A DNA stretch of 27,033 nt from an uncultured Acidocella sp. (GTDB taxonomy: Bacteria; Pseudomonadota; Alphaproteobacteria; Acetobacterales; Acetobacteraceae), in contig NZ_CAMIIE010000042.1 in NCBI RefSeq assembly GCF_946222605.1, forward strand, positions 1 through 27,033, given 5' to 3'. Made by a program: the position numbers and the translations under genes. The notes under the pieces were generated by a model. The model had not been told where the DNA came from, did no database searches, and worked only from the letters and a program-made list of their open reading frames with translations. This document shows positions 14,027 through 23,189 of the stretch, one piece after another. Position 1 is the stretch's first letter; each line of letters starts with the position of its first letter.

Positions 14027-15357
14027 GCGCGCTGTGGACAGCCGAGGAGCTGCAGGCTCTGTTCGGCACCGGCTACGACATTACCGGCCTCTCCATCGAC
14101 ACAAGAACCCTGCGCCCGGGCGATCTCTTCGTTGCTTTGCAAGGCGAGCGCGACGGGCATGATTTCGTCCCCGCCGCCTTCGAGAAAGGGGCCGCCGCCG
14201 CCCTGGTCTCCCGCCCGGTCGATGGCCCGCATATTCTGGTGCCTGACGTGCTGAAGGCGCTGGAACAGCTCGGCATCGCCGCGCGCGAGCGTTCGGATGC
14301 CAAGCTCCTCGCCGTCACCGGCTCGGTCGGCAAGACCACGGTGAAGGAGATGCTCCGCCGCACCCTGGCCGCCTTCGGCGTGGTGCATGCCGCCGAGGCC
14401 AGCTTCAACAACCATATCGGCGTGCCGCTGACCCTGGCGCGGATGCCGCATGACGCGGATTTCGGCATCTTCGAAATCGGCATGAACCATCCCGGCGAGA
14501 TCGCGCCGCTGGCCGCCCTGGTGCGTCCGGATGTCGCCATCGTCACCTGCGTGGACCGGGCGCATCTGGGCATGATGGGCTCGGAGCTGGCCATCGCCAA
14601 GGAAAAGGCCAGCATCTACGGGGCGCTCAGTGCCTCCGGCAAGGCGGTGATCCCGGGTGAGAGCGCCTATCTGCAGGTGCTGCGCGAGGCGGTGCCGCCC
14701 GGCCATTGCGCGCTGCTCTTCAACGGCGCCGAGGCCAGGCTGCTGGACGTGCTGAACGGCCCGGAAGCCTCGGAGATCGCCGCCGAAATTCTGGATACCA
14801 AGGTCTATTTCCATCTGCGCGCCCCTGGCCGGCACATGGCCAGCAACGCGCTGGCCGTGCTCACCGCCGCCGCCGCTTTGGATCTGGACGTGGAGATGGC
14901 CGCCGCCGCCCTCAACGGCTTCGCCCCCTTCGCCGGGCGCGGCGCGAGGCGCGACATCAGACTGGAGGATGGACGGCGGATCGCGCTGATCGATGAGAGC
15001 TACAACGCTTCCGGCGCCTCGCTGCGCGCCGCCTTCGCCGTGCTGAAGCTGCAGCCGGGCCGGCATGTGGCGGTGCTGGGCGATATTCTGGAGCTGGGCG
15101 AGTTCGCCGAGGCCGAGCATCTGGCCCTGGCCGCCCCCTTGCGTGAGGCCGCTGACATTGTGTTTACCGCCGGCCCGCATTGCGGGGCTTTGTTCGACTC
15201 GCTGCCGCGGGCCATTCAGGGCGCGCGTGCGCCTGACGCGGCAAGCCTCGCCCCCCTGGTCAAAGCCGCCTTGCGCGATGGCGACACGGTGTTGGTGAAA
15301 GGCAGCCATGGCAGCCGCATGCGTGACGTGATCTCTGCCCTGGAAAGTCCCGGCTGA
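14023..15357 (+). CDS. murF: UDP-MurNAc-tripeptide:D-Ala-D-Ala ligase MurF
   Basis: MurF completes the pentapeptide by adding the D-Ala-D-Ala made by Ddl. The 444-residue protein has the three Mur-ligase domains. The N-terminal part contains LSIDTRTLRPGDLFVAL at 23-39. The ATP loop GSVGKTT is at 100-106. The ASFNNHIGVPLTL segment is the usual MurF signature. The C-terminal domain includes DESYNASGASLRAA. The ATG at 14023 has a good ribosome site (GGAGAGG) and overlaps the murE stop by four bases. Its own stop shares one base with the mraY start (TGATG). Nothing is unusual in length or motifs. Confidence 0.97.
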   Translation: MSALWTAEELQALFGTGYDITGLSIDTRTLRPGDLFVALQGERDGHDFVPAAFEKGAAAALVSRPVDGPHILVPDVLKALEQLGIAARERSDAKLLAVTGSVGKTTVKEMLRRTLAAFGVVHAAEASFNNHIGVPLTLARMPHDADFGIFEIGMNHPGEIAPLAALVRPDVAIVTCVDRAHLGMMGSELAIAKEKASIYGALSASGKAVIPGESAYLQVLREAVPPGHCALLFNGAEARLLDVLNGPEASEIAAEILDTKVYFHLRAPGRHMASNALAVLTAAAALDLDVEMAAAALNGFAPFAGRGARRDIRLEDGRRIALIDESYNASGASLRAAFAVLKLQPGRHVAVLGDILELGEFAEAEHLALAAPLREAADIVFTAGPHCGALFDSLPRAIQGARAPDAASLAPLVKAALRDGDTVLVKGSHGSRMRDVISALESPG

Positions 15358-16445
15358 TGCTTTACTGGATTCTGCTACCCCTCGCCGGGCATATCCATGC
15401 CTTCAACCTGATCCGCTATATCTCCTTCCGGGCCGGCGGCGCCTGCCTCACCGCCCTGGTGATCAGCTTCTGGCTCGGGCCGCGTTTGATCCGCCAGCTG
15501 CGCGCCATGCAGCGCCACGGCCAGCCGATCCGCACCGATGGGCCGGAGCGGCATCTGATCGAGAAAAAGGGCACGCCGACCATGGGCGGCACCCTGATCC
15601 TGCTGGCGCTGGGCGCCTCCACCCTGCTCTGGGCGGATCTCTCCAACGGCTATGTCTGGGCGACGCTGATGGTCACCTTCGGCTATGGCGCCATCGGCTT
15701 CGCGGATGATTTCCTGAAGCTGACCAAGCGCAACACCAAGGGCGTCTCCGGCCGGGTGCGGCTGCTGGGCGAGGCGGCGATCGGGCTGATCGCCGCCCTC
15801 TGGATGACGCATCTGATGCCGCACGCCATCGCCGATGGCGTGGCCGTGCCCTTCCTGAAGAATTTCCTGATCCCGCTCGGCTTCATGTTCCCCATTTTCG
15901 GGCTGCTGGTGATGATGGGCTCGGCCAATGCGGTGAATTTCACCGACGGCTTGGATGGGCTGGCCACCGTGCCGACGATGATTGCCGCCGCCGTGTTCGG
16001 GCTCATCGCCTATCTGGTCGGCAACCGCATTTTCGCCGGCTATCTGGAAATCCATTTCATCCCCGGCGTCGGTGAACTCACCGTCTTCCTCTCCGCCCTC
16101 ATCGGCGCGGGCATGGGCTTCCTCTGGTTCAACGCCCCGCCGGCGGCGGTGTTCATGGGCGATACCGGCTCGCTCTCTCTGGGCGGCGCGCTGGGCGCGG
16201 TGGCGGTGGCGACCAAGAATGAGATCGTGCTGGCCATTGTCGGCGGGCTGTTCGTGGTCGAGACCATCTCCGTCATCGTCCAGGTGTTCTGGTACAAGCG
16301 CACCGGCAAGCGCGTCTTCCTGATGGCGCCCTTGCACCATCATTTCGAAAAGAAAGGCTGGGCGGAGCCGACCATCGTGATCCGTTTCTGGATCATCTCG
16401 ATGATTCTGGGGCTGGTGGGTCTGGCCACCTTGAAGATCCGATGA
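15357..16445 (+). CDS. mraY: Phospho-MurNAc-pentapeptide translocase MraY
   Basis: MraY transfers phospho-MurNAc-pentapeptide to undecaprenyl phosphate, forming lipid I in the inner membrane. The 362-residue protein is almost entirely hydrophobic, with about ten membrane segments. Active-site motifs are present: FADDF with the aspartate pair D117-D118, NFTDGLDG at 194-201, the FMGDTGSLSLGG loop at 266-277 and the histidine cluster HHHFEKKGW starting at 327. TPTMGG at 73-78 is the typical early loop. The gene shares a base with murF and overlaps murD by ATGA. Confidence 0.98.
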   Translation: MLYWILLPLAGHIHAFNLIRYISFRAGGACLTALVISFWLGPRLIRQLRAMQRHGQPIRTDGPERHLIEKKGTPTMGGTLILLALGASTLLWADLSNGYVWATLMVTFGYGAIGFADDFLKLTKRNTKGVSGRVRLLGEAAIGLIAALWMTHLMPHAIADGVAVPFLKNFLIPLGFMFPIFGLLVMMGSANAVNFTDGLDGLATVPTMIAAAVFGLIAYLVGNRIFAGYLEIHFIPGVGELTVFLSALIGAGMGFLWFNAPPAAVFMGDTGSLSLGGALGAVAVATKNEIVLAIVGGLFVVETISVIVQVFWYKRTGKRVFLMAPLHHHFEKKGWAEPTIVIRFWIISMILGLVGLATLKIR

Positions 16446-17731
16446 GCCTGTTTTCCGGCAAATCCTACGCGGTGGTCGGGCTGGGGCGGGCAGGGCTGCC
16501 GGCCGCGCGGCGTCTGCGCGATCTCGGCGCCGATGTGCTGGTCTGGGACGATGGCGAGGCCTCGCGCCAGGCCGCTGCCTCCGAGGGGCTGGTGGTTGGC
16601 CAACCCTCCGAATCGGGCCGGCAGTTCGATGCGCTGGTGCTCTCCCCGGGCATCCCCCACAATCTGCCCAAACCCCACCCGCAAGCCGCCTGGGCGCGGA
16701 CGCAGGGCATCCCGGTGCTCACCGATGCCGAGCTGCTCTATCAGGCGGTGCGCGCTGCCGGCTCCAAGGCGCGTTTCGCCGGCATCACCGGCACCAACGG
16801 CAAATCCACCACCACCGCGCTGCTCGCCCATATCCTGCATATCGCCGGCATTCCCACCGAGGCTGGCGCCAATCTCGGCCCGGCCGCGCTCTCGCTGCCG
16901 ATCCTGCCCGATGACGGCGTCTATGTGCTCGAAATGTCCAGCTATATGTTGGAGAGACTCGCCAGCCTGCGCTTCGATGTTGCGGTGATGCTCAATCTTT
17001 CGCCCGACCATCTTGACCGCCATGGCGACATGGCAGGCTACGCGGCCGCGAAGCGGAAGATTTTCGCGCGCCAGGACGAAACCTGCCTGGCGGTGATCGG
17101 CATGGACGACGCCCCCTCCCGCGAGATGGCCGCCTGGCTGCGTACCCGCCCGGCCAAGCTGCTGGAAATCTCCGGCAAGGGCCAGGAGACCGGCGCGCCG
17201 GCCTTGCGCGGCGAACATAATGCCCAGAACGCTCTGGCCGCCGCCGCGCTGGCGATGGGGCTTGGCGTGAAGCAAGCGGCGATCGCCGAAGGCATCATGA
17301 GCTTCCCCGGCCTGCCGCACCGCGCCCAGCTGGTGGCGGAGCGCGATGGCGTGCGCTTCATCAATGACAGCAAGGCCACCAACGCGGATGCCGCCGCCCG
17401 CGCCATGGGGGTGTATGAGCGCTTCGTCTGGATCGCCGGCGGCACCGGCAAGGAAGGCGGCATTGACGATCTCGCCTCGCTCTTCCCGCGCATCGAGAAA
17501 GCCTACCTGATCGGCCGCGACGGCCCGGCTTTCGCGGCACGGCTCAACGAAGCGGGCATTGCCAACGAAGTCGTCGAAACGCTGGATCGAGCCGTGCCCG
17601 CCGCCTACGCAACGGCGAAGGCCGGCAGCGGTGTCGTGCTGTTCTCTCCGGCCGCCGCCAGCTTCGATCAATTCCCGAATTTCGAAGTGCGCGGCGCGCG
17701 CTTCACCGCGCTGGCGAAAGGAGAGGCCTGA
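16442..17731 (+). CDS. murD: UDP-MurNAc-L-Ala:D-Glu ligase MurD
   Basis: MurD adds D-glutamate to UDP-MurNAc-L-Ala. The 429-residue protein has an N-terminal Rossmann-type domain (AVVGLGRAG at 10-18), the ATP loop GTNGKSTTT at 117-125 and the LSPDHLDRHG segment. NDSKATNADAA and a C-terminal FSPAAASFDQFPNFEVRG complete the signature. The usual E-[LM]-SSFQLE reads EMSSYMLE here, and the usual SPACASFDQF has Ala for Cys. Both are conservative. It is slightly shorter than E. coli MurD, with the loss in the central domain. ATGA overlap with mraY upstream; TGATG with ftsW downstream. Confidence 0.97.
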   Translation: MSLFSGKSYAVVGLGRAGLPAARRLRDLGADVLVWDDGEASRQAAASEGLVVGQPSESGRQFDALVLSPGIPHNLPKPHPQAAWARTQGIPVLTDAELLYQAVRAAGSKARFAGITGTNGKSTTTALLAHILHIAGIPTEAGANLGPAALSLPILPDDGVYVLEMSSYMLERLASLRFDVAVMLNLSPDHLDRHGDMAGYAAAKRKIFARQDETCLAVIGMDDAPSREMAAWLRTRPAKLLEISGKGQETGAPALRGEHNAQNALAAAALAMGLGVKQAAIAEGIMSFPGLPHRAQLVAERDGVRFINDSKATNADAAARAMGVYERFVWIAGGTGKEGGIDDLASLFPRIEKAYLIGRDGPAFAARLNEAGIANEVVETLDRAVPAAYATAKAGSGVVLFSPAAASFDQFPNFEVRGARFTALAKGEA

Positions 17732-18846
17732 TGCCCTCGCTCTCCCGCGCTGATACCTCAATCGTCGGCCGCTGGTGGTGGAGTGTCGACCGCGTCACCA
17801 TGATGGCGCTGGCGGTGCTGCTGGGCATCGGCTACGTGCTGGCGCTGGCGGCGATGCCCAGCATCACGCTGCATCTCTCCGACCCGCACACCCAGGACAT
17901 GATCAAGCAGATCGGCTTCCTGGTCATCGGCGGCATCACCATGGTCGGCCTCTCGATGCTCTCGGTGCGCCAGGTGAAGCTGGCGGCCCTTGGCATGGGC
18001 ATCATCTTTTATCTGCTCACCGCCTTCACGCTGCTGCACGGCACGGAAGTGGATGGTGCGAAGCGTTGGCTCTCGCTGCCGGGCTTTACCATCCAGCCTT
18101 CGGAATTCCTGCGCCCGGCCTTCATCATCGTCATTGGCTGGTGCATCGCCGAATCCCGCCGCACCCCGGGCTTCCCCGGCCGGCGCGCCGCCATCGCGGT
18201 GTTCCTCGCCACCGCCGCGCTTTTGAAGATGCAGCCCGATATCGGCACCACCTTCCTCTTCACCATGATCGTCTTCACCCAGTTCTATCTTGACGGGATG
18301 GAGATGAAATGGGTCGCCGGCGCGGGGGTTCTGGTGGCGCTGGCGGGGGTTTACGCCTTCTTCTTCATCACCCACGTGCATACCCGTGTGATGATGTTCA
18401 TCGACCCGCCGAAAGGCAGCCAGGCGCAGACGGCGCTGATGGCCTTCGGAAATGGCGGCATGTTCGGGCTCGGGCCGGGCGAGGGCCAGGTAAAGCACTT
18501 CCTGCCCGATGCGCGCGCGGATTTCGTCTTCGCCGTCGCCGGTGAGGAATTCGGGCTGTTCTTCTGCGCCTTCATCATCGCCGTGTTCGCCGCCATCGTG
18601 CTGCGCGCGCTGGTGCGGCTGCTGGGCGAGCCCAATCTGTTCGTGGTGCTGGCCGCCGGCGGCTTGATCGCCGGGTTCGGCTTCCAGGCCTTCGTCAACA
18701 TGGCCTCCTCGCTCTCGCTGATCCCGACCAAAGGCATGACGCTGCCTTTCATCTCCTATGGCGGCTCCTCGGCTTTGGCGATTTCCATCCAGATGGGCTT
18801 CCTGCTGGCGCTGACCCGAAAACGCCATGCGGGAGACGCGCAATGA
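17731..18846 (+). CDS. ftsW: Septal peptidoglycan polymerase FtsW (SEDS family)
   Basis: FtsW is the SEDS glycosyltransferase that polymerises lipid II at the septum in complex with FtsI. The 371-residue membrane protein has a cytoplasmic N-terminus containing a WWW cluster at 15-17, then about ten membrane segments. Family signatures are GAKRWLSLPGFTIQPSEFLRPA (starting at 109), KMQPDIGTTFLF, the loop ARADFVFAVAGEEFG and the C-terminal TLPFISYGGSS. The QPSE segment is followed by Arg where many homologues have Lys. The ATG at 17731 shares a base with the murD stop, and the stop overlaps murG by ATGA. Confidence 0.97.
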   Translation: MPSLSRADTSIVGRWWWSVDRVTMMALAVLLGIGYVLALAAMPSITLHLSDPHTQDMIKQIGFLVIGGITMVGLSMLSVRQVKLAALGMGIIFYLLTAFTLLHGTEVDGAKRWLSLPGFTIQPSEFLRPAFIIVIGWCIAESRRTPGFPGRRAAIAVFLATAALLKMQPDIGTTFLFTMIVFTQFYLDGMEMKWVAGAGVLVALAGVYAFFFITHVHTRVMMFIDPPKGSQAQTALMAFGNGGMFGLGPGEGQVKHFLPDARADFVFAVAGEEFGLFFCAFIIAVFAAIVLRALVRLLGEPNLFVVLAAGGLIAGFGFQAFVNMASSLSLIPTKGMTLPFISYGGSSALAISIQMGFLLALTRKRHAGDAQ

Positions 18847-19964
18847 TGAATGACGCGGCGATCCCCGCGATGAGCGGCCCCATCGTCATCGCCGCCGGTG
18901 GCACTGGCGGGCATTTCTTCCCGGCCGAGGCGCTGGCGGCGGAGCTGATCGCGCGCGGCGAGCGTGTGGTGCTGATGACCGATGCGCGCTCCGGCGGGCT
19001 CAACTCCCCGGTATTTGCGCAGACGGAAAAACACGTGCTCTCCGGCGCGGGCCTCGCCGGGCGTGGCATGCAGCGCGCGGCGAAAGCCGCGCTGGCGCTG
19101 GGGCAAGGCGTGGTGCAGGCGCGCGGCATCATGAGCGGCCTGCGCCCCGCCGCCGTGGTGGCCTTCGGCGGCTACCCCTCCGTGCCGCCGGTGTTGGCCG
19201 CCGCCTCGCTCGGCGGCAAAAAACCCTTGGTGGTGCTGCATGAACAAAACGGCGTGCTCGGCCGCGCCAATCGTTTCCTGTCTCGCTTCGCCAACATTCT
19301 GGCTTTGAATTTCGCCAACACTATGCGCCTGCCGGGCAAAATCGAAACCATCGCGGTCGGCAACCCGGTCCGCCCGGCCGTCGCCGCGCTGGCAGGGCAG
19401 GGCTATGCGCCGCCCGGTGAGGTGATCGCCTTGCTGGTGCTCGGCGGCTCTCTGGGGGCGAAAATCTTCTCCACCCTCGTCCCCGAAGCTCTGACGATGC
19501 TCCCGGAAGCGCTGCGCGCCCGCCTGCACGTGACCCAGCAAGTCCGCAAGGATGATCTGGAAACCGTGCGCGCCGCCTACGAAGCCACCGGCATCGATGC
19601 CGAGCTCTCCCCCTTCTTCGCGGATGTCGCCGCCTTGCTGGCACGCGCGCATCTCGTCATCTCCCGTGCCGGCGCCTCCAGCGTCGCGGAAATCGCCGTC
19701 GCCGGGCGGCCTGCCATCTTCATCCCGCTGCCCGGCGCCATTGACGACCACCAGCGCGCCAATGCCGACGCCCTGGCCGCCTTCGGCGCCGCTTTGCGGC
19801 TGGACCAACACGGTCTCACCCCCGCCATCCTTGCTGAAAAGATCGAGACTTTATTGATGAACCCTGAGAGTTTGGTGAAGGCCGCGGACGCCGCCGCGCA
19901 GTTGGGGCAGCCGCAAGCGGCCGCCAGGCTGGCGGATCTGGTGCAGGAAAGGATGGCGGCATGA
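18843..19964 (+). CDS. murG: Lipid II synthase MurG (UDP-GlcNAc transferase)
   Basis: MurG transfers GlcNAc from UDP-GlcNAc to lipid I on the cytoplasmic face of the membrane, giving lipid II. The 373-residue GT-B protein shows the N-terminal glycine loop IAAGGTGGHFFPA at about 16-28, the middle HEQNGVLGRANR, the second glycine-rich loop LGGSLGAKIF and the C-terminal SRAGASSVAEIAVAGRPAIFIPLPGAIDDHQ donor-site region (seen near 19660-19755). Two adjacent ATG codons (18843 and 18846) could serve as start; the first forms the ATGA overlap with ftsW. The stop overlaps murC by four bases. Confidence 0.97.
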   Translation: MMNDAAIPAMSGPIVIAAGGTGGHFFPAEALAAELIARGERVVLMTDARSGGLNSPVFAQTEKHVLSGAGLAGRGMQRAAKAALALGQGVVQARGIMSGLRPAAVVAFGGYPSVPPVLAAASLGGKKPLVVLHEQNGVLGRANRFLSRFANILALNFANTMRLPGKIETIAVGNPVRPAVAALAGQGYAPPGEVIALLVLGGSLGAKIFSTLVPEALTMLPEALRARLHVTQQVRKDDLETVRAAYEATGIDAELSPFFADVAALLARAHLVISRAGASSVAEIAVAGRPAIFIPLPGAIDDHQRANADALAAFGAALRLDQHGLTPAILAEKIETLLMNPESLVKAADAAAQLGQPQAAARLADLVQERMAA

Positions 19965-21397
19965 GAGCGCTTCCGCTTTCCATCGGGCCGATCCATTTCG
20001 TCGGCATTGGCGGCATCGGCATGTCCGGCATCGCCGAGGTGCTGCATGAGCTGGGCTACCAGGTGCAGGGCTCGGATCTCTCGGAGAACGCCAATGTGCA
20101 GCGCCTGCGCGCCGCCGGCATCCAGGTCGCCGTCGGCCATGACGCGAAAAACCTTGGGGCCGCCCAGGTCGTTGTTATTTCCACCGCCGTGCCGAAGGAT
20201 AACCCGGAAGTTCTCGCGGCGCGGGCCAAGCTCATCCCGGTGGTGCGCCGCGCGGAAATGCTGGCGGAGCTGATGCGGCTGAAATGGGCCGTCGCCATCG
20301 GCGGCACCCATGGCAAAACCACCACCACCTCGCTGGTCGCCGCGGTTTTGGAAGGGGCGGGGTTCGACCCCACCGTGATCAATGGCGGCATCATCAATGC
20401 CTACGGCTCCAACACCCGCCTTGGCTCCGGCGACTGGATGGTGGTGGAGGCCGATGAGTCCGACGGCTCCTTCCTGCGCCTGCCCGCCGTCATCACCATC
20501 GTCACCAATATGGACCCGGAACATCTGGACCATTGGGGCAGCAAAGAGGCGATGGAAGCCGGCTACCGCCAATTCGTCGCCAATATTCCCTTCTATGGCT
20601 TCGCGGTGCTTTGCATCGACCATCCCGCCGTGCAGCAGATGATCCCGGCTCTGTCCGATCATCGCGTCATCACCTACGGTTTCTCGCCGCAGGCGGATGT
20701 GCGCGCCGAGCGCATCATCTCTTCCAAAGACGGCGCCACCTTCGAAGTGCGGATCTCTGACCGCATCACCGGCCGTGCCCGCCGCGCCGGCCCCTTCAAG
20801 CTGCCGATGCTGGGCAACCACAACGTCCAGAACGCCCTCGCCGCCATCACCGTGGCGCTGGAGATGGAGGTGGACGAGCAGAACATCAGAGCCGCCTTGG
20901 CGAATTTCGCCGGCGTGAAGCGCCGCTTCACCAAAACCGGAGAGGCTGGCGGCATCACCGTGATCGATGATTACGGCCACCATCCGGTGGAAATCGCCGC
21001 CGTGTTGAAGGCCGCCCGCCAGGCCGGCGCGCGCGATGTCATCGCCGTGGTGCAGCCGCACCGTTTCTCGCGCCTGCAAAGCCTGTTCGAGGAATTTTGC
21101 GCCTGCATGAACGATGCCGGCACTGTCATCGTTGCGGATGTGTACGCGGCTGGCGAACAGCCGATCGAAGGTGTGGACAAGGACGCGCTGGTCGAAGGGC
21201 TGCGCGCGCGCGGCCACCGCTCGGTGGTGGCGATGGCCGACCCCGCGCATCTGCCCGAGATGGTGCACGCCATCGCCCGCCATGGCGACTACGTGGTTTG
21301 CCTGGGCGCCGGCAGCATCACCCAATGGGCCGCCGCCTTGCCGCATCAGCTGAATGATCTGCAGGCCCAGGCCCGGGCGGCGGGGGCGCGTCGATGA
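19961..21397 (+). CDS. murC: UDP-MurNAc:L-alanine ligase MurC
   Basis: MurC adds the first stem residue, L-alanine, to UDP-MurNAc. The 478-residue protein opens with the nucleotide-sugar loop FVGIGGIGMSGIAE at 13-26. It carries the ATP loop GTHGKTTTTS at 115-124, the EADESDGSFL segment, TNMDPEHLDHWG, GNHNVQNALAA, and DDYGHHPVEI in the C-terminal domain. Length and motifs are standard. It overlaps murG by ATGA at its start and murB by ATGA at its end. MurC and murB adjacent is the usual arrangement in Alphaproteobacteria. Confidence 0.98.
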   Translation: MRALPLSIGPIHFVGIGGIGMSGIAEVLHELGYQVQGSDLSENANVQRLRAAGIQVAVGHDAKNLGAAQVVVISTAVPKDNPEVLAARAKLIPVVRRAEMLAELMRLKWAVAIGGTHGKTTTTSLVAAVLEGAGFDPTVINGGIINAYGSNTRLGSGDWMVVEADESDGSFLRLPAVITIVTNMDPEHLDHWGSKEAMEAGYRQFVANIPFYGFAVLCIDHPAVQQMIPALSDHRVITYGFSPQADVRAERIISSKDGATFEVRISDRITGRARRAGPFKLPMLGNHNVQNALAAITVALEMEVDEQNIRAALANFAGVKRRFTKTGEAGGITVIDDYGHHPVEIAAVLKAARQAGARDVIAVVQPHRFSRLQSLFEEFCACMNDAGTVIVADVYAAGEQPIEGVDKDALVEGLRARGHRSVVAMADPAHLPEMVHAIARHGDYVVCLGAGSITQWAAALPHQLNDLQAQARAAGARR

Positions 21398-22287
21398 TGG
21401 CGAGCACGATCCCGGCCACGCGCGGACGCTTGAAGGAAGCCGAGCCCCTGGCGCCGATGACGTGGTTTCGCGTCGGCGGCCCGGCCGAATTCCTGCTGCG
21501 CCCCGCGGATGTCCAGGATCTGTGCGATTTCATGGCGCAACTGCCGTTGGAAATGCCGATCACCGTGATCGGCGCCGCCTCCAACCTGATTGTGCGCGAT
21601 GGCGGCATCAACGGCGTCGTCATCAAACTCGCGCGCGGCTTCGGCGAGGTCGAAATCGAGGCGGACGGTATTATCGCGGGTGCGGCGGCGCTCGATATCA
21701 CCGTCTCTGAACATGCCGCCTCTGCCGGCCTCAGCGGCCTGGAATTTCTCTCTGGCATTCCCGGCACCATTGGCGGCGCGGTGGCGATGAATGCCGGCGC
21801 CTATGGCGGCGACATGGCCGGGGTGCTGGACTGGGTGGAGATCGTCACCCGTGCCGGCGCGCTGCAGCGCCTGGGCGTGCAGGAGCTGGGCCTCACCTAC
21901 CGTCATTCCAACTTGCCCGCCGATGCGGTGGTGGTCCGCGCCCGCCTGCGCGCGCAGCCGGGCGAGGCCGCGCTGATCGCCGCGCGCATGGCCGAGATCA
22001 AGACCAAGCGCGAAGCCACCCAGCCGGTCCGCGCCCGCACCGGCGGCTCCACCTTCGCCAACCCGGAAGGCCAGAAAGCCTGGGAGCTGGTGGATGGGGC
22101 AGGGTGCCGGGGCCTGACCATCGGCAACGCCCAGGTCTCGGACTTGCATTGCAATTTCCTGCTCAATCTCGGTGGCGCCACCGCCGCCGAGCTGGAAGGG
22201 CTGGGCGAGGAAGTGCGCAGGCGCGTGCTGGAGAAATCCGGCATCTCGCTGCGCTGGGAAATCAAACGAATTGGAGTGCCGGCGTGA
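21394..22287 (+). CDS. murB: UDP-N-acetylenolpyruvoylglucosamine reductase MurB
   Basis: MurB is the FAD- and NADPH-dependent enzyme that reduces enolpyruvyl-UDP-GlcNAc to UDP-MurNAc. The 297-residue protein has the FAD-binding region (TWFRVGGPAEF, IGAASNLIVRDGG, LEFLSGIPGTIGGAVAMNAGAYGG). It shows the proton-donor serine in TGGSTFANP and the C-terminal WEIKRIG segment with the conserved glutamate. It lacks the insertion with the substrate tyrosine loop found in type I enzymes, so it is a type II (shorter) MurB. Two ATG codons in tandem (21394, 21397) could start it. The first gives the ATGA overlap with murC. Its stop shares one base with the ddl start. Confidence 0.96.
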   Translation: MMASTIPATRGRLKEAEPLAPMTWFRVGGPAEFLLRPADVQDLCDFMAQLPLEMPITVIGAASNLIVRDGGINGVVIKLARGFGEVEIEADGIIAGAAALDITVSEHAASAGLSGLEFLSGIPGTIGGAVAMNAGAYGGDMAGVLDWVEIVTRAGALQRLGVQELGLTYRHSNLPADAVVVRARLRAQPGEAALIAARMAEIKTKREATQPVRARTGGSTFANPEGQKAWELVDGAGCRGLTIGNAQVSDLHCNFLLNLGGATAAELEGLGEEVRRRVLEKSGISLRWEIKRIGVPA

Positions 22288-23189
22288 TGCGTGTGGCGGT
22301 GTTGATGGGGGGCATGTCCTCCGAGCGCGAAGTATCCCTGAACACCGGGGCGCAGGTTTCCGGCGCGCTGCGCCAGGCCGGGTTCGAGGTCACGGAAATC
22401 ATCGTCGGCGAGGATCTCGAAGCCTTGCTGAAAGCGCTGAAGCCCAAGCCCGATGTCGTCTTCAACGCGCTGCATGGGCGTTTTGGCGAGGATGGCACCA
22501 TCCAGGGCATTCTGGATTATATCGGCCTGCCCTACACCCATTCCGGCGTGCGCGCCTCGGCTTTGGCCATGGACAAGGCGGCCGCCAAAGCCGCCTTCGC
22601 CGCCGCCGGCCTGCCGATCGCCGCGCATAAAATCATCGAAATCGAGGAGCTGCTGGAGCATGACCCGCTGCCGCGCCCCTACGTGGTGAAGCCGGTGAAT
22701 GAGGGCTCCTCCGTCGGCGTGTCCATCGTCAAGGCCGGTGATAATCGCCGCGCGGAAATCGTCTCCGCCTGGCATTTCGGTGCGGCGATGGTGGAGGAAT
22801 ATATCCCGGGCCGCGAACTCACCGTCGGTGTGCTGGAAGACCGCGCGCTGGTGGTCACGGAAATTCTGCCGACCGAGAAATTTTACGATTATCACGCCAA
22901 ATACGCCGCCGGCGGCTCCCGCCATGTGCTGCCGGCGCAGCTGCCCGAAAATATCGCGCAATCCGCCAAGCAGATCGCGGTGGCGGCGCATAAGGCGCTG
23001 GGCTGCCGCGGCGCCTCGCGCGCGGATCTGCGCTATGACGAAGAAACCGGCCGGCTGATCCTGCTCGAGGTGAACACCCAGCCGGGCATGACCGCGACCT
23101 CGTTGCTGCCGGAACAGGCGGCGCATCAGGGCATGGATTTCCCGGCTCTGTGCAGCTGGCTGGTGGAGAGGGCCGCATGCCGCGTGTAG
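22287..23189 (+). CDS. ddl: D-alanine--D-alanine ligase
   Basis: Ddl makes D-Ala-D-Ala, the substrate of MurF. The 300-residue ATP-grasp protein opens with VAVLMGGMSSEREVSLNTG (residues 3-21), the usual first substrate loop. It contains ALHGRFGEDGTIQG, the KPVNEGSSVGVS nucleotide loop, EKFYDYHAKY and the metal-binding EVNTQPGMT. The ATG at 22287 shares a base with the murB stop. A GTG one codon earlier (22284) is also possible, with GGAG seven bases before it. The frame remains open into murB, but the extra part is a shadow. Its 3' end overlaps ftsQ by 13 bases. Confidence 0.97.
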   Translation: MRVAVLMGGMSSEREVSLNTGAQVSGALRQAGFEVTEIIVGEDLEALLKALKPKPDVVFNALHGRFGEDGTIQGILDYIGLPYTHSGVRASALAMDKAAAKAAFAAAGLPIAAHKIIEIEELLEHDPLPRPYVVKPVNEGSSVGVSIVKAGDNRRAEIVSAWHFGAAMVEEYIPGRELTVGVLEDRALVVTEILPTEKFYDYHAKYAAGGSRHVLPAQLPENIAQSAKQIAVAAHKALGCRGASRADLRYDEETGRLILLEVNTQPGMTATSLLPEQAAHQGMDFPALCSWLVERAACRV